Shown here: positions 33,162-41,323 of the stretch, in pieces | Layout of the letters: each line of letters begins with the position of its first letter | How positions within the stretch are numbered: position 1 is the stretch's first letter | Assembly (NCBI GenBank): GCA_002409975.1 | Contig: DHOO01000092.1 | Coordinates: forward strand, 8,226-58,754 | DNA length: 50,529 nt | Reading direction: 5' to 3' | Source of the DNA: Firmicutes bacterium UBA5388 | GTDB lineage: Bacteria; Bacillota; UBA4882; UBA10575 | Translations under genes and position numbers: made by a program | Notes under the pieces: model-generated | Seen by the model: the letters and a program-made list of their open reading frames with translations, nothing else | Databases searched by the model: none | Told to the model about the DNA's origin: nothing

Positions 33162-33183
33162 GGGAATCGCATAATTACCTTAG
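33161..33183 (+). repeat. AATTATGCA-type repeat arm
   Basis: AGGGAATCGCATAATTACCT with flanking TAGG. It is the reverse complement of the arm at 36099-36121 except for one or two bases, and it begins at the stop of the preceding gene. Confidence 0.6.
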
Positions 33184-33469
33184 GCATCTATTTAAACGAC
33201 ATTATAAACGCCTTTGAGGCTTGCCGATTCACCTGGCTTGGCAACACTCTATATATTGTGACGTGACCAAAAATTAAAGTAACAACAAATTAGCTTAGAA
33301 AAGGCAGGGTAATAAAACCCCTGGTTAAAGTAAAAACCGGGGGTTTTATCGATATAAATGACATTTCTAGATTATATGGCGGTAGCCTGCGTCAACGAAT
33401 TAATGCTTCTCGATTTACCTAGTTTTGATTAATAGTACATGATTATATGGTGGTAGTCAGTATGAACGA
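33162..33469. other. 308-base intergenic region of repeats and a terminator
   Basis: No gene was found. It contains an AATTATGCA-type arm, a left module of the GGTAGCCAGC composite repeat (33210-33241), a terminator hairpin (33312-33349) and two degenerate right modules in tandem (33371-33475). The convergent PBP1A gene ends at its right edge. Confidence 0.7.
33312..33349. terminator. Bidirectional terminator between convergent operons
   Basis: ATAAAACCCCTGGTT (33312-33326) pairs with AACCGGGGGTTTTAT (33335-33349) around an 8-base loop. The A-rich left arm and T-rich right arm allow termination in either direction, between the two-component operon and the minus-strand PBP1A gene. Confidence 0.85.
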
Positions 33470-33475
33470 CTATCT
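33371..33475 (+). repeat. GGTAGCCAGC composite repeat, degenerate 71-bp tandem pair
   Basis: ATTATATGGCGGTAGCCTGC (33371) and ATTATATGGTGGTAGTCAGT (33442) start two units 71 bases apart, each followed by a CAACGA/GAACGA segment. The stretch between them carries the left module CTTCTCGATTTACCTAGTTT. The units align with those at 35896-36057 and 22645-22739. The last bases overlap the 3' end of the PBP1A gene. Confidence 0.6.
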
Positions 33476-35797
33476 TATTCTTCTATTACGCCCGGAATGA
33501 AGGTTACAAGGAAGAGTTGGTTCTTGCCCTGGTATAAAGGAATGCGTCTCGACACTGTCCTGTGGACAAAAAGGAGTGGCCAAGAGCCCTGATTCAGTAC
33601 AAATATCAACGACCATTTCTTCGGTATTAACCCCATGAAGCTGACATTTTTCGGTAGGCATTGGAGTACCGTCATTGGTTTCGGCGCTTGTTAGCGCCCA
33701 ATATGTTTTGGTAATGATTCTTTCCGGTGGGCAGTAATCGGTGGCTAGAGCACCAGAATCTAAGCAAATTTGAAGATTAATTTTACTTCCAAAATCGGGA
33801 GCAGAATGGTTGGGACAGGTCTCGGTTGGTTCTGTGCCAGTAATAAACATTTCACTAACCGTTTCTGGACAATAGGAGGTAGCTAAAAAACCAGTTTCCG
33901 CGCAGATCTCTATATTAGTAGTAACGCCTGTAGGTAGGGTAAAATCGGTAATCGGTTTTTTTTCTAAAGCCCGACGGGCGAAGTTCCCCCAGATTTGAGC
34001 AGCGCTGCCACTGGTGATTTTGGTGTTATTAATAATTAGAGGTTGGGACTGACTGTCATTGCCAATCCAGACTCCAGCAATAAGGTCGGGGGTATAACCG
34101 ACAAACCAAGCATTGGTATCGGCATCCGTCGTTCCGGTTTTACCAGCTGCGGGCCGTCCAATCTGGGCTCGGCGTCCGGTTCCTCTTTCGATTACTCCCT
34201 TGAGCATATCTGTGATCACATAAGCTACGGATTCTCTAAGCACTACTTTGCGTTGAGGGGTATTCTCCAGCAGGATTCGTCCTTGACTGTCAGTTACCTT
34301 CAAGATGGCGATTGGTTCAGAATAGATCCCCTTATTGGCTAGTGGAGTATAAGCTGCTGTCAGTTCAAGCGGGGTAACACCTCGAGTTAAACCGCCCAGC
34401 GCTAATGGCGAAAGCGCAATATCATTAAATTCTCCAGTAGAAACCAGACTGTTTAAACCCATTTTTTGCGCTGTTTTAAAGACGGCGCTCACACCTAAGT
34501 GATCAACTAGCCTAACAGAGATGGTATTTAGCGAAGTTTCCAAGGCGTTTCGTAGTCGAACGGGTCCTTGATATGTCTTGCTAAAGTTCCGTGGAATCCA
34601 AGGCTCGGTATCTTTGCCATTAGGGTATTCGACGGCTTCATCGATCATAACAGAAGCAGGTGTAAATTTATGACTATCGATTGCGGTGGTATAGACAAAG
34701 GGTTTCATACAGGAACCGGGTTGTCTGTAGGCTTTAGTGGCCCTATTGAGCTGGGTATTTTGCCAATCGCGACCGCCAATCATTGCTTTGATGTAACCAT
34801 TTGTAGGATCAAGAGCTACGATGGCAATTTGTGGCTGGGTAACATTATCTTTGTCCGGTTCACCAGTAGGCAGGTCGACGATAGCTTCTTCCGCGATCGT
34901 TTGAGTCTTAAGATCAAGAGTAGTATAAATCCGGTAACCCTGGGTATATAAGTCTTCTTCCGTGAAAAGCTTCTTTTTTAGGGTTAGTTCTTGAATAATA
35001 TGATCAATAAAGAAAGGGGCTCTTCTCCTTCTCGACATTTTGGTGATAACATCTAAAGGAGCTTGTTTGGCCTCGGTAGCCTCTTCAGGGGTAATAAACT
35101 TGTATTCTAGCATTTTATTAAGAGCAATAGCTCTTCGATTGAGGGCAATCTCTGGATTTTTAAAGGGTGAATAATTTTCTGGACTTCGAATTAGTCCGGC
35201 GAGTAAGGCAAATTGGTGAAGTTCCAGTTCCCAAATATGCTTGCCAAAATAAAGCTGAGCAGCAGCTTCTACCCCATAGACTCCATGTCCAAAGAAAATA
35301 TAATTTAAGTAACGTTCTAAGATCTCATTTTTCGATAAGTTTCGTTCAAGATTAATAGCGTACAGCCATTCTTTAACCTTTCGGGAGATCGTTTTCTTAT
35401 GTGTTAAAAGCGAAACTTTAGCATATTGTTGAGTTATGGTGCTACCGCCTTGTTTATAATCCCAGGCTAAAAGATTAACCCAGACAGCCCGGAAAATAGC
35501 TTTTAATTTAATCCCATGGTGTTTATAAAAATCCGGATCTTCCACCGCGATAATAGCTTTTTTCATTTGCTCTGGGATGCGGTCAAAATCAACTGGAATT
35601 CGGTTCTCCTGGAACAGACGCTCAATCACTTCTCCGTTACCATCATAAATAATAGTGGCTTCTACAGGAGGAGGAGGGTTGTCGGGTATTTTTGAACCAA
35701 AAATAAGTCCGGAAGCAATTCCAATTAAAAGCCCGGAAATTAAAACAATAGTTATGAGTGACCAACTTAAACCAAAAGGAATATATTGTTTTTTCAT
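33470..35797 (-). CDS. Class A penicillin-binding protein 1A (bifunctional)
   Basis: This 775-aa protein has a membrane anchor at 13-34. A GT51 glycosyltransferase domain follows, with catalytic E86 in AIIAVEDPDFYKHHGI and GGSTITQQYAK. The transpeptidase motifs are SCMK (S362-K365), SLNT and GKTGTTD. The last 160 residues hold three Cys-rich repeats of the form C-x-(E/D)-(S/T)-G-x-LAT-x-(Y/F)-CP ... C-x-x-H, an unusual C-terminal extension. It polymerises and cross-links peptidoglycan. GGGAGGGGG precedes the start at 35797. It stands alone on the minus strand. Confidence 0.95.
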   Translation of the reverse strand: MKKQYIPFGLSWSLITIVLISGLLIGIASGLIFGSKIPDNPPPPVEATIIYDGNGEVIERLFQENRIPVDFDRIPEQMKKAIIAVEDPDFYKHHGIKLKAIFRAVWVNLLAWDYKQGGSTITQQYAKVSLLTHKKTISRKVKEWLYAINLERNLSKNEILERYLNYIFFGHGVYGVEAAAQLYFGKHIWELELHQFALLAGLIRSPENYSPFKNPEIALNRRAIALNKMLEYKFITPEEATEAKQAPLDVITKMSRRRRAPFFIDHIIQELTLKKKLFTEEDLYTQGYRIYTTLDLKTQTIAEEAIVDLPTGEPDKDNVTQPQIAIVALDPTNGYIKAMIGGRDWQNTQLNRATKAYRQPGSCMKPFVYTTAIDSHKFTPASVMIDEAVEYPNGKDTEPWIPRNFSKTYQGPVRLRNALETSLNTISVRLVDHLGVSAVFKTAQKMGLNSLVSTGEFNDIALSPLALGGLTRGVTPLELTAAYTPLANKGIYSEPIAILKVTDSQGRILLENTPQRKVVLRESVAYVITDMLKGVIERGTGRRAQIGRPAAGKTGTTDADTNAWFVGYTPDLIAGVWIGNDSQSQPLIINNTKITSGSAAQIWGNFARRALEKKPITDFTLPTGVTTNIEICAETGFLATSYCPETVSEMFITGTEPTETCPNHSAPDFGSKINLQICLDSGALATDYCPPERIITKTYWALTSAETNDGTPMPTEKCQLHGVNTEEMVVDICTESGLLATPFCPQDSVETHSFIPGQEPTLPCNLHSGRNRRIR

Positions 35798-35895
35798 ATT
35801 TCCCCCTCCCGTTTGGTAGGTAAAAATTTTTTTACTAGATTAAGGAAGTGCATAACTGAGTGGTTTTAAATTAAACCACAAGGAAAATCCTTTAT

Positions 35896-36057
35896 GCTTG
35901 TCGAGGCGCCCGACTCTGATTTTTTACCACTTCATATGTACGGGCGGTAGCCAGCATGAATGACTATTTAAGAATGCCTCTGGAGCTTGTCGACTCACCT
36001 GGCTTAGATTTTCATAATTTCATGTGTGCGGGCGGTAGCCAGCGTGAGCGACTACCG
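35896..36057 (+). repeat. GGTAGCCAGC composite repeat, tandem pair of 88-89 bp units
   Basis: The left module GCTTGTCGA begins at 35896 and again at 35985. The right module CGGGCGGTAGCCAGC begins at 35941 and 36029. The second right module forms a hairpin, CGGTAG with CTACCG, around CCAGCGTGAGCGA. Related copies are at 22645-22739 (minus orientation), 33210-33241 and 33371-33475. Confidence 0.75.
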
Positions 36058-36098
36058 AATTAAAGTAAACATAATATATTGTGGTTAAATAAAGTCTT

Positions 36099-36121
36099 GA
36101 GGTAATTATGCAATTCCCTCA
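36099..36121 (-). repeat. AATTATGCA-type repeat arm
   Basis: GAGGTAATTATGCAATTCCC with trailing TCA. It matches 29127-29143 directly and 33161-33180 and 43019-43038 in reverse complement. Confidence 0.6.
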
Positions 36122-36299
36122 GATCATAAAGATAATAAGAGAAGATTTTTTAGAACAACGGTCCATCTCACTTTTCGCATTATTGGGATTTAGCTTGATT
36201 TTTATTAAGTTTCATTTAATTAATAAAACTAAATTTAAGCCTTAGACACCAGATGAGAGTAGTCGTTTTCTTAAAAAAGACACATGGTGGTGATCCCGA

Positions 36300-37004
36300 A
36301 TGAGAATGAGACTAAAAAGAATAAAGAGAAGATCGTTTTCCTTAAAATTTCCGAGGTGGAACTTTTCGCTGTTCATAATGTTATTTATTCTCTGTTTGAT
36401 CGGAGGATTCCTCTTTGCCGATCATCAGTTACGCCCAACAATCCAAGCTAAAGCTGAAGCTCGGGCCCGGGTAATAGCAACTACCTCAATTAACCAAGCG
36501 ATTCAAGAGAAAGTAGCAAAAAATATTCGTTACGAAGATTTAATCTCTGTTAAGGTAGATAACAGGGGACGGGTAGTTTTAATGCAACCAAATACTGGAG
36601 AAATCAACCGGCTTGCTTCGGATGCTACGATTGCTGTTCAACAATTGATGGTCAATACGCGAGATAAGATTTATATCCCCTTAGGACAACTATTAGGCAG
36701 CCAAATACTAGCCGGAAGCGGGCCGGATATCCCCATCATCATTGTTCCCGTCGGCACGGTAGAAAGTCGAGTGCACGATATTTTCGAGCAGGCTGGGATT
36801 AACCAGACACGCCATAAGATTTACTTAGAAGTTAAAACTACAGTCCGCATTATTGTCCCTTTATTCCAATCAAATGTGCAAATAAAGACGGAAGTTCCGC
36901 TTACCGAAGCTATCATAATGGGAGAAGTGCCACAGGTATATTTTGGTGGTCAACCGATAATTAGCCTTCCTGAAGTGCTTAAATCGACGATCGGCGAACA
37001 GTAA
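36300..37004 (+). CDS. yunB: Sporulation protein YunB
   Basis: This 234-aa protein has a basic N-terminus and a membrane segment at about 20-41 (FSLFIMLFILCLIGGFLF). The YunB core follows: ATTSINQAIQEKVA, VDNRGRVVLMQPNTGEINR, PLGQLLGSQILAGSGPDI and the C-terminal PQVYFGG. YunB is a sigma-E-controlled mother-cell sporulation protein of unclear biochemical role. ATG 36300, or the nearby ATG 36306, follows GGTGGTGAT. It is convergent with prs, 9 bases away, with no visible terminator between them. Confidence 0.9.
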   Translation: MRMRLKRIKRRSFSLKFPRWNFSLFIMLFILCLIGGFLFADHQLRPTIQAKAEARARVIATTSINQAIQEKVAKNIRYEDLISVKVDNRGRVVLMQPNTGEINRLASDATIAVQQLMVNTRDKIYIPLGQLLGSQILAGSGPDIPIIIVPVGTVESRVHDIFEQAGINQTRHKIYLEVKTTVRIIVPLFQSNVQIKTEVPLTEAIIMGEVPQVYFGGQPIISLPEVLKSTIGEQ

Positions 37005-37013
37005 GCTTAAGAA

Positions 37014-37970
37014 CTAATCAAAAAGAGCGCTGACAGAGACATTTTGATGGATGCGCCGGATTGCATCTCCAAGCAAGGAGGCAATAGAAAGAACTTTCAA
37101 TTTAGGAAAAGACACATCTTCCGAAACTGGTAAGGTATTACAGACAACTAGCTCTTTAATGTTAGGACGATTTAAACGCTCTAGAGCAGGTGGAGAAAAG
37201 ATTCCATGGGTGGCTAGGATGTGAATCTCTTTGGCTTCTCTTTCTTCTAAAGCATCTATTACCTGAACCAGACTACCCGCGGTATCAATCATATCATCAA
37301 TGATAATCGGAGATTTTCCTTTAACATCACCAATAAAAAACGACATCTCTGCTACATTAAAGGCAGGTCTTCTTTTGTACATAACACCTAATGGTAAATG
37401 TAAATAGTCTGCTAGTTTCTCTGCTTTTTTTACACTGCCGGCATCTGGAGCTATTACCACGCCATTTTTTAGGTTTTTTTCCTTTATATATTGGGAGAGT
37501 TTAGGGAGGGCCGTAAGATGATCAACCGGTATATTAAAGAAACCTTGAATCGCAGGAGTATGCAAATCCATCGTTACTATGCGATTAACGCCAACGGTCG
37601 AAAGGATATCGGCAACCATCCGTGCAGTAATGGGTTCACGGGGAGCAGTTTTCTTTTCTTGGCGGGCATAAGCGTAAAAAGGGATTACTGCAGTAATGCG
37701 TCCAGCAGAAGCCCTTTTTAGGGCATCAACCATAATTAAAAGTTCCATTAAGGTCTCATTGACCGGATTGGAAAATGGTTGAATGACGAAAACATCGACT
37801 CCTCTAACAGTCTCTTCAAAACGAACATAGATCTCCCCATTAGCAAAACGAGAGATGCGCACACCTCCTAGAGATACCCCAAGGAAGTCAGCGATCTCTT
37901 TCGCCAAATTAGGATTAGCAGTCCCGGTAAAAATTTTCATTTGATGATATTCACTCAACAATTTAGCCAC
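37014..37970 (-). CDS. prs: Ribose-phosphate pyrophosphokinase
   Basis: This 318-aa enzyme makes PRPP from ribose 5-phosphate and ATP. Motifs are GVRISRFANGEIYVRF, VIQPFSNPVNETLMELL, VIPFYAYARQEKK, the flexible-loop DLHTPAIQGFF, and the PRPP-binding loop PIIIDDMIDTAGSLV. Length is normal. GGAGGTGG precedes ATG 37970 on the minus strand. A decayed partial copy of its codons 151-182 lies just upstream at 37977-38069. It is transcribed after rpmB, with a terminator between them. Confidence 0.97.
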   Translation of the reverse strand: MAKLLSEYHQMKIFTGTANPNLAKEIADFLGVSLGGVRISRFANGEIYVRFEETVRGVDVFVIQPFSNPVNETLMELLIMVDALKRASAGRITAVIPFYAYARQEKKTAPREPITARMVADILSTVGVNRIVTMDLHTPAIQGFFNIPVDHLTALPKLSQYIKEKNLKNGVVIAPDAGSVKKAEKLADYLHLPLGVMYKRRPAFNVAEMSFFIGDVKGKSPIIIDDMIDTAGSLVQVIDALEEREAKEIHILATHGIFSPPALERLNRPNIKELVVCNTLPVSEDVSFPKLKVLSIASLLGDAIRRIHQNVSVSALFD

Positions 37971-37976
37971 CTCCGA

Positions 37977-38069
37977 TTTTTTACACTACCACATCTAGAG
38001 CTATTACCACGTCATTTACCAGTTTTCCCCTTTATATTTATTGAGAGAGTTTCGGTAGACGGTAAGATG
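37977..38069 (-). pseudogene. Decayed 93-bp fragment duplicated from inside prs
   Basis: The segment aligns over its full length with 37427-37520 inside prs at roughly 80% identity. On the minus strand the prs peptide NGVVIAPDAGSVKK corresponds here to NDVVIALDV followed by a one-base deletion and a stop. It lies 7 bases upstream of the prs start, so it also overlaps the prs leader region. Confidence 0.8.
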
Positions 38070-38091
38070 TCTTTAAATATAATTAGGAAAC

Positions 38092-38125
38092 AAAAAAGAC
38101 CCATAAAAAAGGCCTTTTTTGAGGG
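38092..38125 (-). terminator. Rho-independent terminator of rpmB
   Basis: AAAAAAGGCCTTTTTT (38105-38120) is a perfect palindrome extended outward by ACCC/GGGT pairing. On the minus strand it is followed by GTCTTTTTT (38092-38100). It ends rpmB transcription before prs. Confidence 0.8.
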
Positions 38126-38136
38126 TGGGTGGTACA

Positions 38137-38328
38137 TTAGATTGCTCTTTGTACCCTCCCTGACCGTAAGCATCGGGTACAAACTTTAATGGTTCTAGGA
38201 GTACCATTAATGATTGCTTGGATTCGTTTAATATTAGGTTTCCAAACACGTTTAGTTTTAATATTGGAGTGACTAACTTGGTTACCGGATTTTTGATCCT
38301 TACAACAAATATCACAACGAGCTGACAC
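38137..38328 (-). CDS. rpmB: 50S ribosomal protein L28 (zinc-binding type)
   Basis: This 63-aa protein begins MSARCDICCKDQKSGNQVSHS, with WKPNIKRI and the C-terminal CTRCLRSGRV. C5, C8, C50 and C53 form the zinc-ribbon pairs of the C+ form of L28. The start is GTG 38328 behind GGAGGTG. It has its own promoter and terminator. A longer overlapping frame on the same strand is a shadow. Confidence 0.96.
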   Translation of the reverse strand: MSARCDICCKDQKSGNQVSHSNIKTKRVWKPNIKRIQAIINGTPRTIKVCTRCLRSGRVQRAI

Positions 38329-38673
38329 TTCGTTTACACCTCCAAAGTAGGCTTAATTCTGAACTAAATAGATTTTACCATAACATAGGATCCACTGCAA
38401 GATGATTACGGTTAATAATAAATAAATGACACGTTCTGCCGTTTAGAAATTAATTCATAATATTAAGATAATTAAATTGAAAAGAGGAGATTATGTTTTT
38501 GAAAAGAAGATAATAAACAAATTTAGTAATATAATAAGAAGGAAAGAAAAGTAATTAGGAGTTTAAGTCAAGGTCAATAATGGTTTTTGTAGTATTTTTC
38601 CGGAAAGAGCAGGAGTTCAGCTAAAGAAAGCGAATACAGTTTAAGATTTTATACCCAAAAGGAGGTCTGATCT
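38329..38673. other. 345-base A/T-rich intergenic region between divergent rpmB and asp23
   Basis: It contains the minus-strand rpmB promoter (38372-38400). The remainder is A/T-rich, with several poor -10-like boxes and no clear sigma-A promoter for asp23. A six-codon ORF (MFLKRR) behind GAGGAG near 38491 is too short to call. Confidence 0.6.
38372..38400 (-). promoter_or_regulatory. Sigma-A promoter of rpmB
   Basis: On the minus strand TTGCAG (38400-38395) and TAAAAT (38377-38372) are separated by 17 bases. TGG immediately before the -10 box makes an extended -10 element. It lies about 44 bases upstream of the rpmB start. Confidence 0.7.
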
Positions 38674-39057
38674 GTGGAGAGAAACCTCTCCGTCAAGTCC
38701 CAAAAATCTTTGGGAACAATTGACGTAGCCCCGGATGCCATTGCCATGGTAGCAGGGATAGCTACCTTAGAATGTTTTGGCGTGGTTGGGATGTCGTCTC
38801 GGAGCTTGCAGGATGGCATTGCCGAGTTATTGCTGGGTAAAGAAAACTTGACAAAAGGGATCGAAGTGCGGATAGACAACAATCGAGTAATTGTGGATCT
38901 ATACGTTATTATTGAGTATGGAACCAGAATCAACGAGGTTGCCCATAATGTAATTGAAAATGTAAAATACGCTATTGAAAGCCAACTTGAGGTTAATGTC
39001 ACTAAAGTAAATGTTAATGTAATTGGTGTCCGCACAGGACTTAACGGCAAAGTGTAG
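38674..39057 (+). CDS. Asp23/Gls24 family envelope stress protein (YloU)
   Basis: This 127-aa protein has the Asp23 core: GTIDVAPDAIAMVAGIATLECFGVVGMSS, IEVRIDNNRVIVDLYVIIEYG and NVTKVNVNVIGV. YloU-type members are membrane-associated in Firmicutes and sit upstream of the fakA-like gene, as here. The start is GTG 38674, 8 bases after AGGAGG. The exact function is unknown; envelope homeostasis is suggested by the family. Confidence 0.93.
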   Translation: MERNLSVKSQKSLGTIDVAPDAIAMVAGIATLECFGVVGMSSRSLQDGIAELLLGKENLTKGIEVRIDNNRVIVDLYVIIEYGTRINEVAHNVIENVKYAIESQLEVNVTKVNVNVIGVRTGLNGKV

Positions 39058-39070
39058 GGAGGGTCAAGGA

Positions 39071-40705
39071 TTGAGCCTTGATTTAATCGACGGACCAAAA
39101 TTAAAAACCATACTTAGCGCAGGCGTTGATATGCTTACGGGGCATAAAGATGAAGTTGATGCCCTCAACGTATTTCCGGTTCCAGACGGAGATACAGGGA
39201 CTAATATGTCTCTGACTTTTCAAGCAGCTTTACGAGAAGCAGAAAAGGCTTCGGATAATGTTCCGGATATTTTAGAGCACGCTGCTCAAGGCGCTTTAAT
39301 GGGCGCCAGAGGGAATTCTGGTGTTATTGTTTCACAGTTTTTTCGAGGCTTTGCTAAGGCAGTTGGGAAAGCGCGGAAGTTGGGGATCCCTGAAATTAGT
39401 AAGGGGATTGTCGGAGCTTCCACTTTGGCTTACCAAGCGGTGAGAAAACCGGTTGAAGGAACAATTCTAACGGTGATCAGGGAAGCAGGCGCGAAAGCCC
39501 AAGAGATTCGAGAAAATGAGAAAAATCTGATTAAATTTCTGGAAATAGTCTATAAGCACGCAGAAATAGTCTTGGATAAAACTCCAGAGATGTTGCCTAC
39601 ACTTAAACAGGCAGGAGTGGTGGATGCTGGTGGTAAGGGTCTGCTCTTCTTTTTCCAAGGAATTTTGGAGGCGCTAAAAGGTAAACCAGTCAAGGTCAGG
39701 AAAGCTGAACAAGCAGAAAAACCAGAGACCGTTTCTCCCACTAGTTTTACTGACAGCGATTATGATCTGGGGGAAATTACCTTCCAGTATTGCACGGAAT
39801 TTATTCTTCGTGGAGAAAAGCTTTCGGTTGAAACCATCAAAGAGGATTTATCTCCCCATGGTGACAGCATGTTGGTGGTTGGAGATGAGAACACGGTAAA
39901 AATTCATATTCATACTAACAACCCCGGTTTGATCTTAGATTATGCTGTGCGCTTGGGAGAACTATCAGAGATTGATATCAATAATATGGTAGAACAAAGC
40001 CAGCAACGGTTGGAAAAGATTCGCCGCGATCAGTCACCGCAAGCGATAAAAGAAGTAGGTTTAGTAGCAGTGGTGCCTGGAGATGGTCTGCAAAATATTT
40101 TCCGTAGTCTGGGGGTAGACGAGGTTATTGAAGGTGGTCAGACTATGAACCCTAGTACGGAGGATCTATATCGTGCGGTGATGAAGGTTCCGGCCAAACA
40201 AGTAATTATTCTTCCCAATAATAGTAATGTGGTGATGACTGCGGGACAAGTTGGGGAACTTACTGAAACACCAGTGGCTGTAGTTCCGTCTAAAACTATT
40301 CCTCAGGGGGTGGCCGCTTTAATGTCTTTTGTTCCTGAAGAGAGCTTAGTCAATAATCAGGAGGCGATGACGAGAGCATTAGGAAGTGTAATTACAGGTG
40401 AAGTTACTTTTGCTGTAAGAAGCTCCTCATATAATGGGTTGACCATCCAAGAAGGTGACATCATAGGGTTAAAGGAAGGGGATATTACCTGTGTTGGGAA
40501 AGATGCTTCTCTGGTGCTCTTTGATTTACTTTCTTGTTGTGTTCAGAATGAAGATTCTTTTATTACTCTCTATTATGGTCATGATATTAATGAACAAGAG
40601 GCCCAAAACGTGTTAGAGAAGGTTGAAACTCTTTTCCCTGGAGCGGAAGTTGAATTATACTATGGAGGACAACCATTATATTACTATTTATTTTCGGTAG
40701 AGTAA
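39071..40705 (+). CDS. fakA: Fatty acid kinase FakA-like protein (YloV, DAK2 domain)
   Basis: This 544-aa protein has an N-terminal DhaL/DAK2 nucleotide-binding domain (ALNVFPVPDGDTGTNMSLT, GARGNSGVIVSQFFRG) and a C-terminal DegV-like domain. FakA phosphorylates fatty acids bound to a DegV-type FakB; such a protein is encoded at 1740-2582. TTG 39071 is chosen because GGGAGGG lies 7 bases ahead. The frame extends to 39023 inside asp23, without a ribosome-binding site. The asp23-fakA arrangement is standard. Confidence 0.93.
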   Translation: MSLDLIDGPKLKTILSAGVDMLTGHKDEVDALNVFPVPDGDTGTNMSLTFQAALREAEKASDNVPDILEHAAQGALMGARGNSGVIVSQFFRGFAKAVGKARKLGIPEISKGIVGASTLAYQAVRKPVEGTILTVIREAGAKAQEIRENEKNLIKFLEIVYKHAEIVLDKTPEMLPTLKQAGVVDAGGKGLLFFFQGILEALKGKPVKVRKAEQAEKPETVSPTSFTDSDYDLGEITFQYCTEFILRGEKLSVETIKEDLSPHGDSMLVVGDENTVKIHIHTNNPGLILDYAVRLGELSEIDINNMVEQSQQRLEKIRRDQSPQAIKEVGLVAVVPGDGLQNIFRSLGVDEVIEGGQTMNPSTEDLYRAVMKVPAKQVIILPNNSNVVMTAGQVGELTETPVAVVPSKTIPQGVAALMSFVPEESLVNNQEAMTRALGSVITGEVTFAVRSSSYNGLTIQEGDIIGLKEGDITCVGKDASLVLFDLLSCCVQNEDSFITLYYGHDINEQEAQNVLEKVETLFPGAEVELYYGGQPLYYYLFSVE

Positions 40706-40750
40706 AATTTGGTATTATATAATATTAATTAGGATTTAAAGTGGGTTAAG

Positions 40751-41323
40751 ATGAGAGTAACTGGTGGAAGATTTTGTGGACTTCGACTGTTGGGCCCTTC
40801 ACATCAAGGTCTACGACCGACTACAGATCTGGTGAGAGAGGCGCTGTTTAATATTTTGGGAACAACTTTCCTAAATGGAAGAGTGCTGGATCTGTTTGCT
40901 GGTTCCGGAGCTTTGGGTATGGAGGCCTTGAGTCGAGGAGCAAAGTCCATTAGTTTCGTGGAACGTAATCCGAAGAGTTTACGCCTTCTAAAACAGAATC
41001 TCCAACGTCTTCCAGACGTTGCAGCGGAGGTCAGAATCTTCCCGGCGGATGTTTTTAAGATTTTACCTAAATTCAGCCGGGAAGAAGAAAAATTTGACCT
41101 TATTTTAATTGATCCACCTTACCAAGCTAATCTCTGGTTACGAGTTTTACAGTCTATTTCTCAGTTGACACTTCTGGCGGCAACCGGCCAAATTGTCTTG
41201 GAAATTTCAAAATATGCTTATCTTCAGGAACAAGTGGAATCTCTAGTGAGAGTCGATAAAAGGGTATATGGCGAAATATCCTTGGAATTTTGGAAATATA
41301 AAACTAACGGAGCTGATTGTTAA
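40751..41323 (+). CDS. rsmD: 16S rRNA (guanine-966-N2)-methyltransferase RsmD
   Basis: This 190-aa class I SAM methyltransferase begins MRVTGGRFCGLRLLGPSHQG. It has the SAM-binding VLDLFAGSGALGMEALSRGA and the catalytic LILIDPPYQA motif. It modifies G966 of 16S rRNA during 30S assembly. The weak GTGGG Shine-Dalgarno sequence is 5-6 bases from ATG 40751. TAATG overlap joins it to coaD, the usual rsmD-coaD pairing. Confidence 0.96.
   Translation: MRVTGGRFCGLRLLGPSHQGLRPTTDLVREALFNILGTTFLNGRVLDLFAGSGALGMEALSRGAKSISFVERNPKSLRLLKQNLQRLPDVAAEVRIFPADVFKILPKFSREEEKFDLILIDPPYQANLWLRVLQSISQLTLLAATGQIVLEISKYAYLQEQVESLVRVDKRVYGEISLEFWKYKTNGADC

Larger units (their letters stand above)
35798..36299. other. 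502-base intergenic region between divergent PBP1A and yunB
   Basis: No gene was recognised. It contains an 88/89-bp tandem composite repeat (35896-36057) and an AATTATGCA-type arm (36099-36121). The A/T-rich stretch to the yunB start has no sigma-A promoter that stands out. Promoters for both divergent genes must lie here. Confidence 0.65.

Noticed and set aside
38491..38511. Six-codon leader peptide (MFLKRR) behind GAGGAG before asp23
   Set aside because: Too short to distinguish from chance in A/T-rich DNA.
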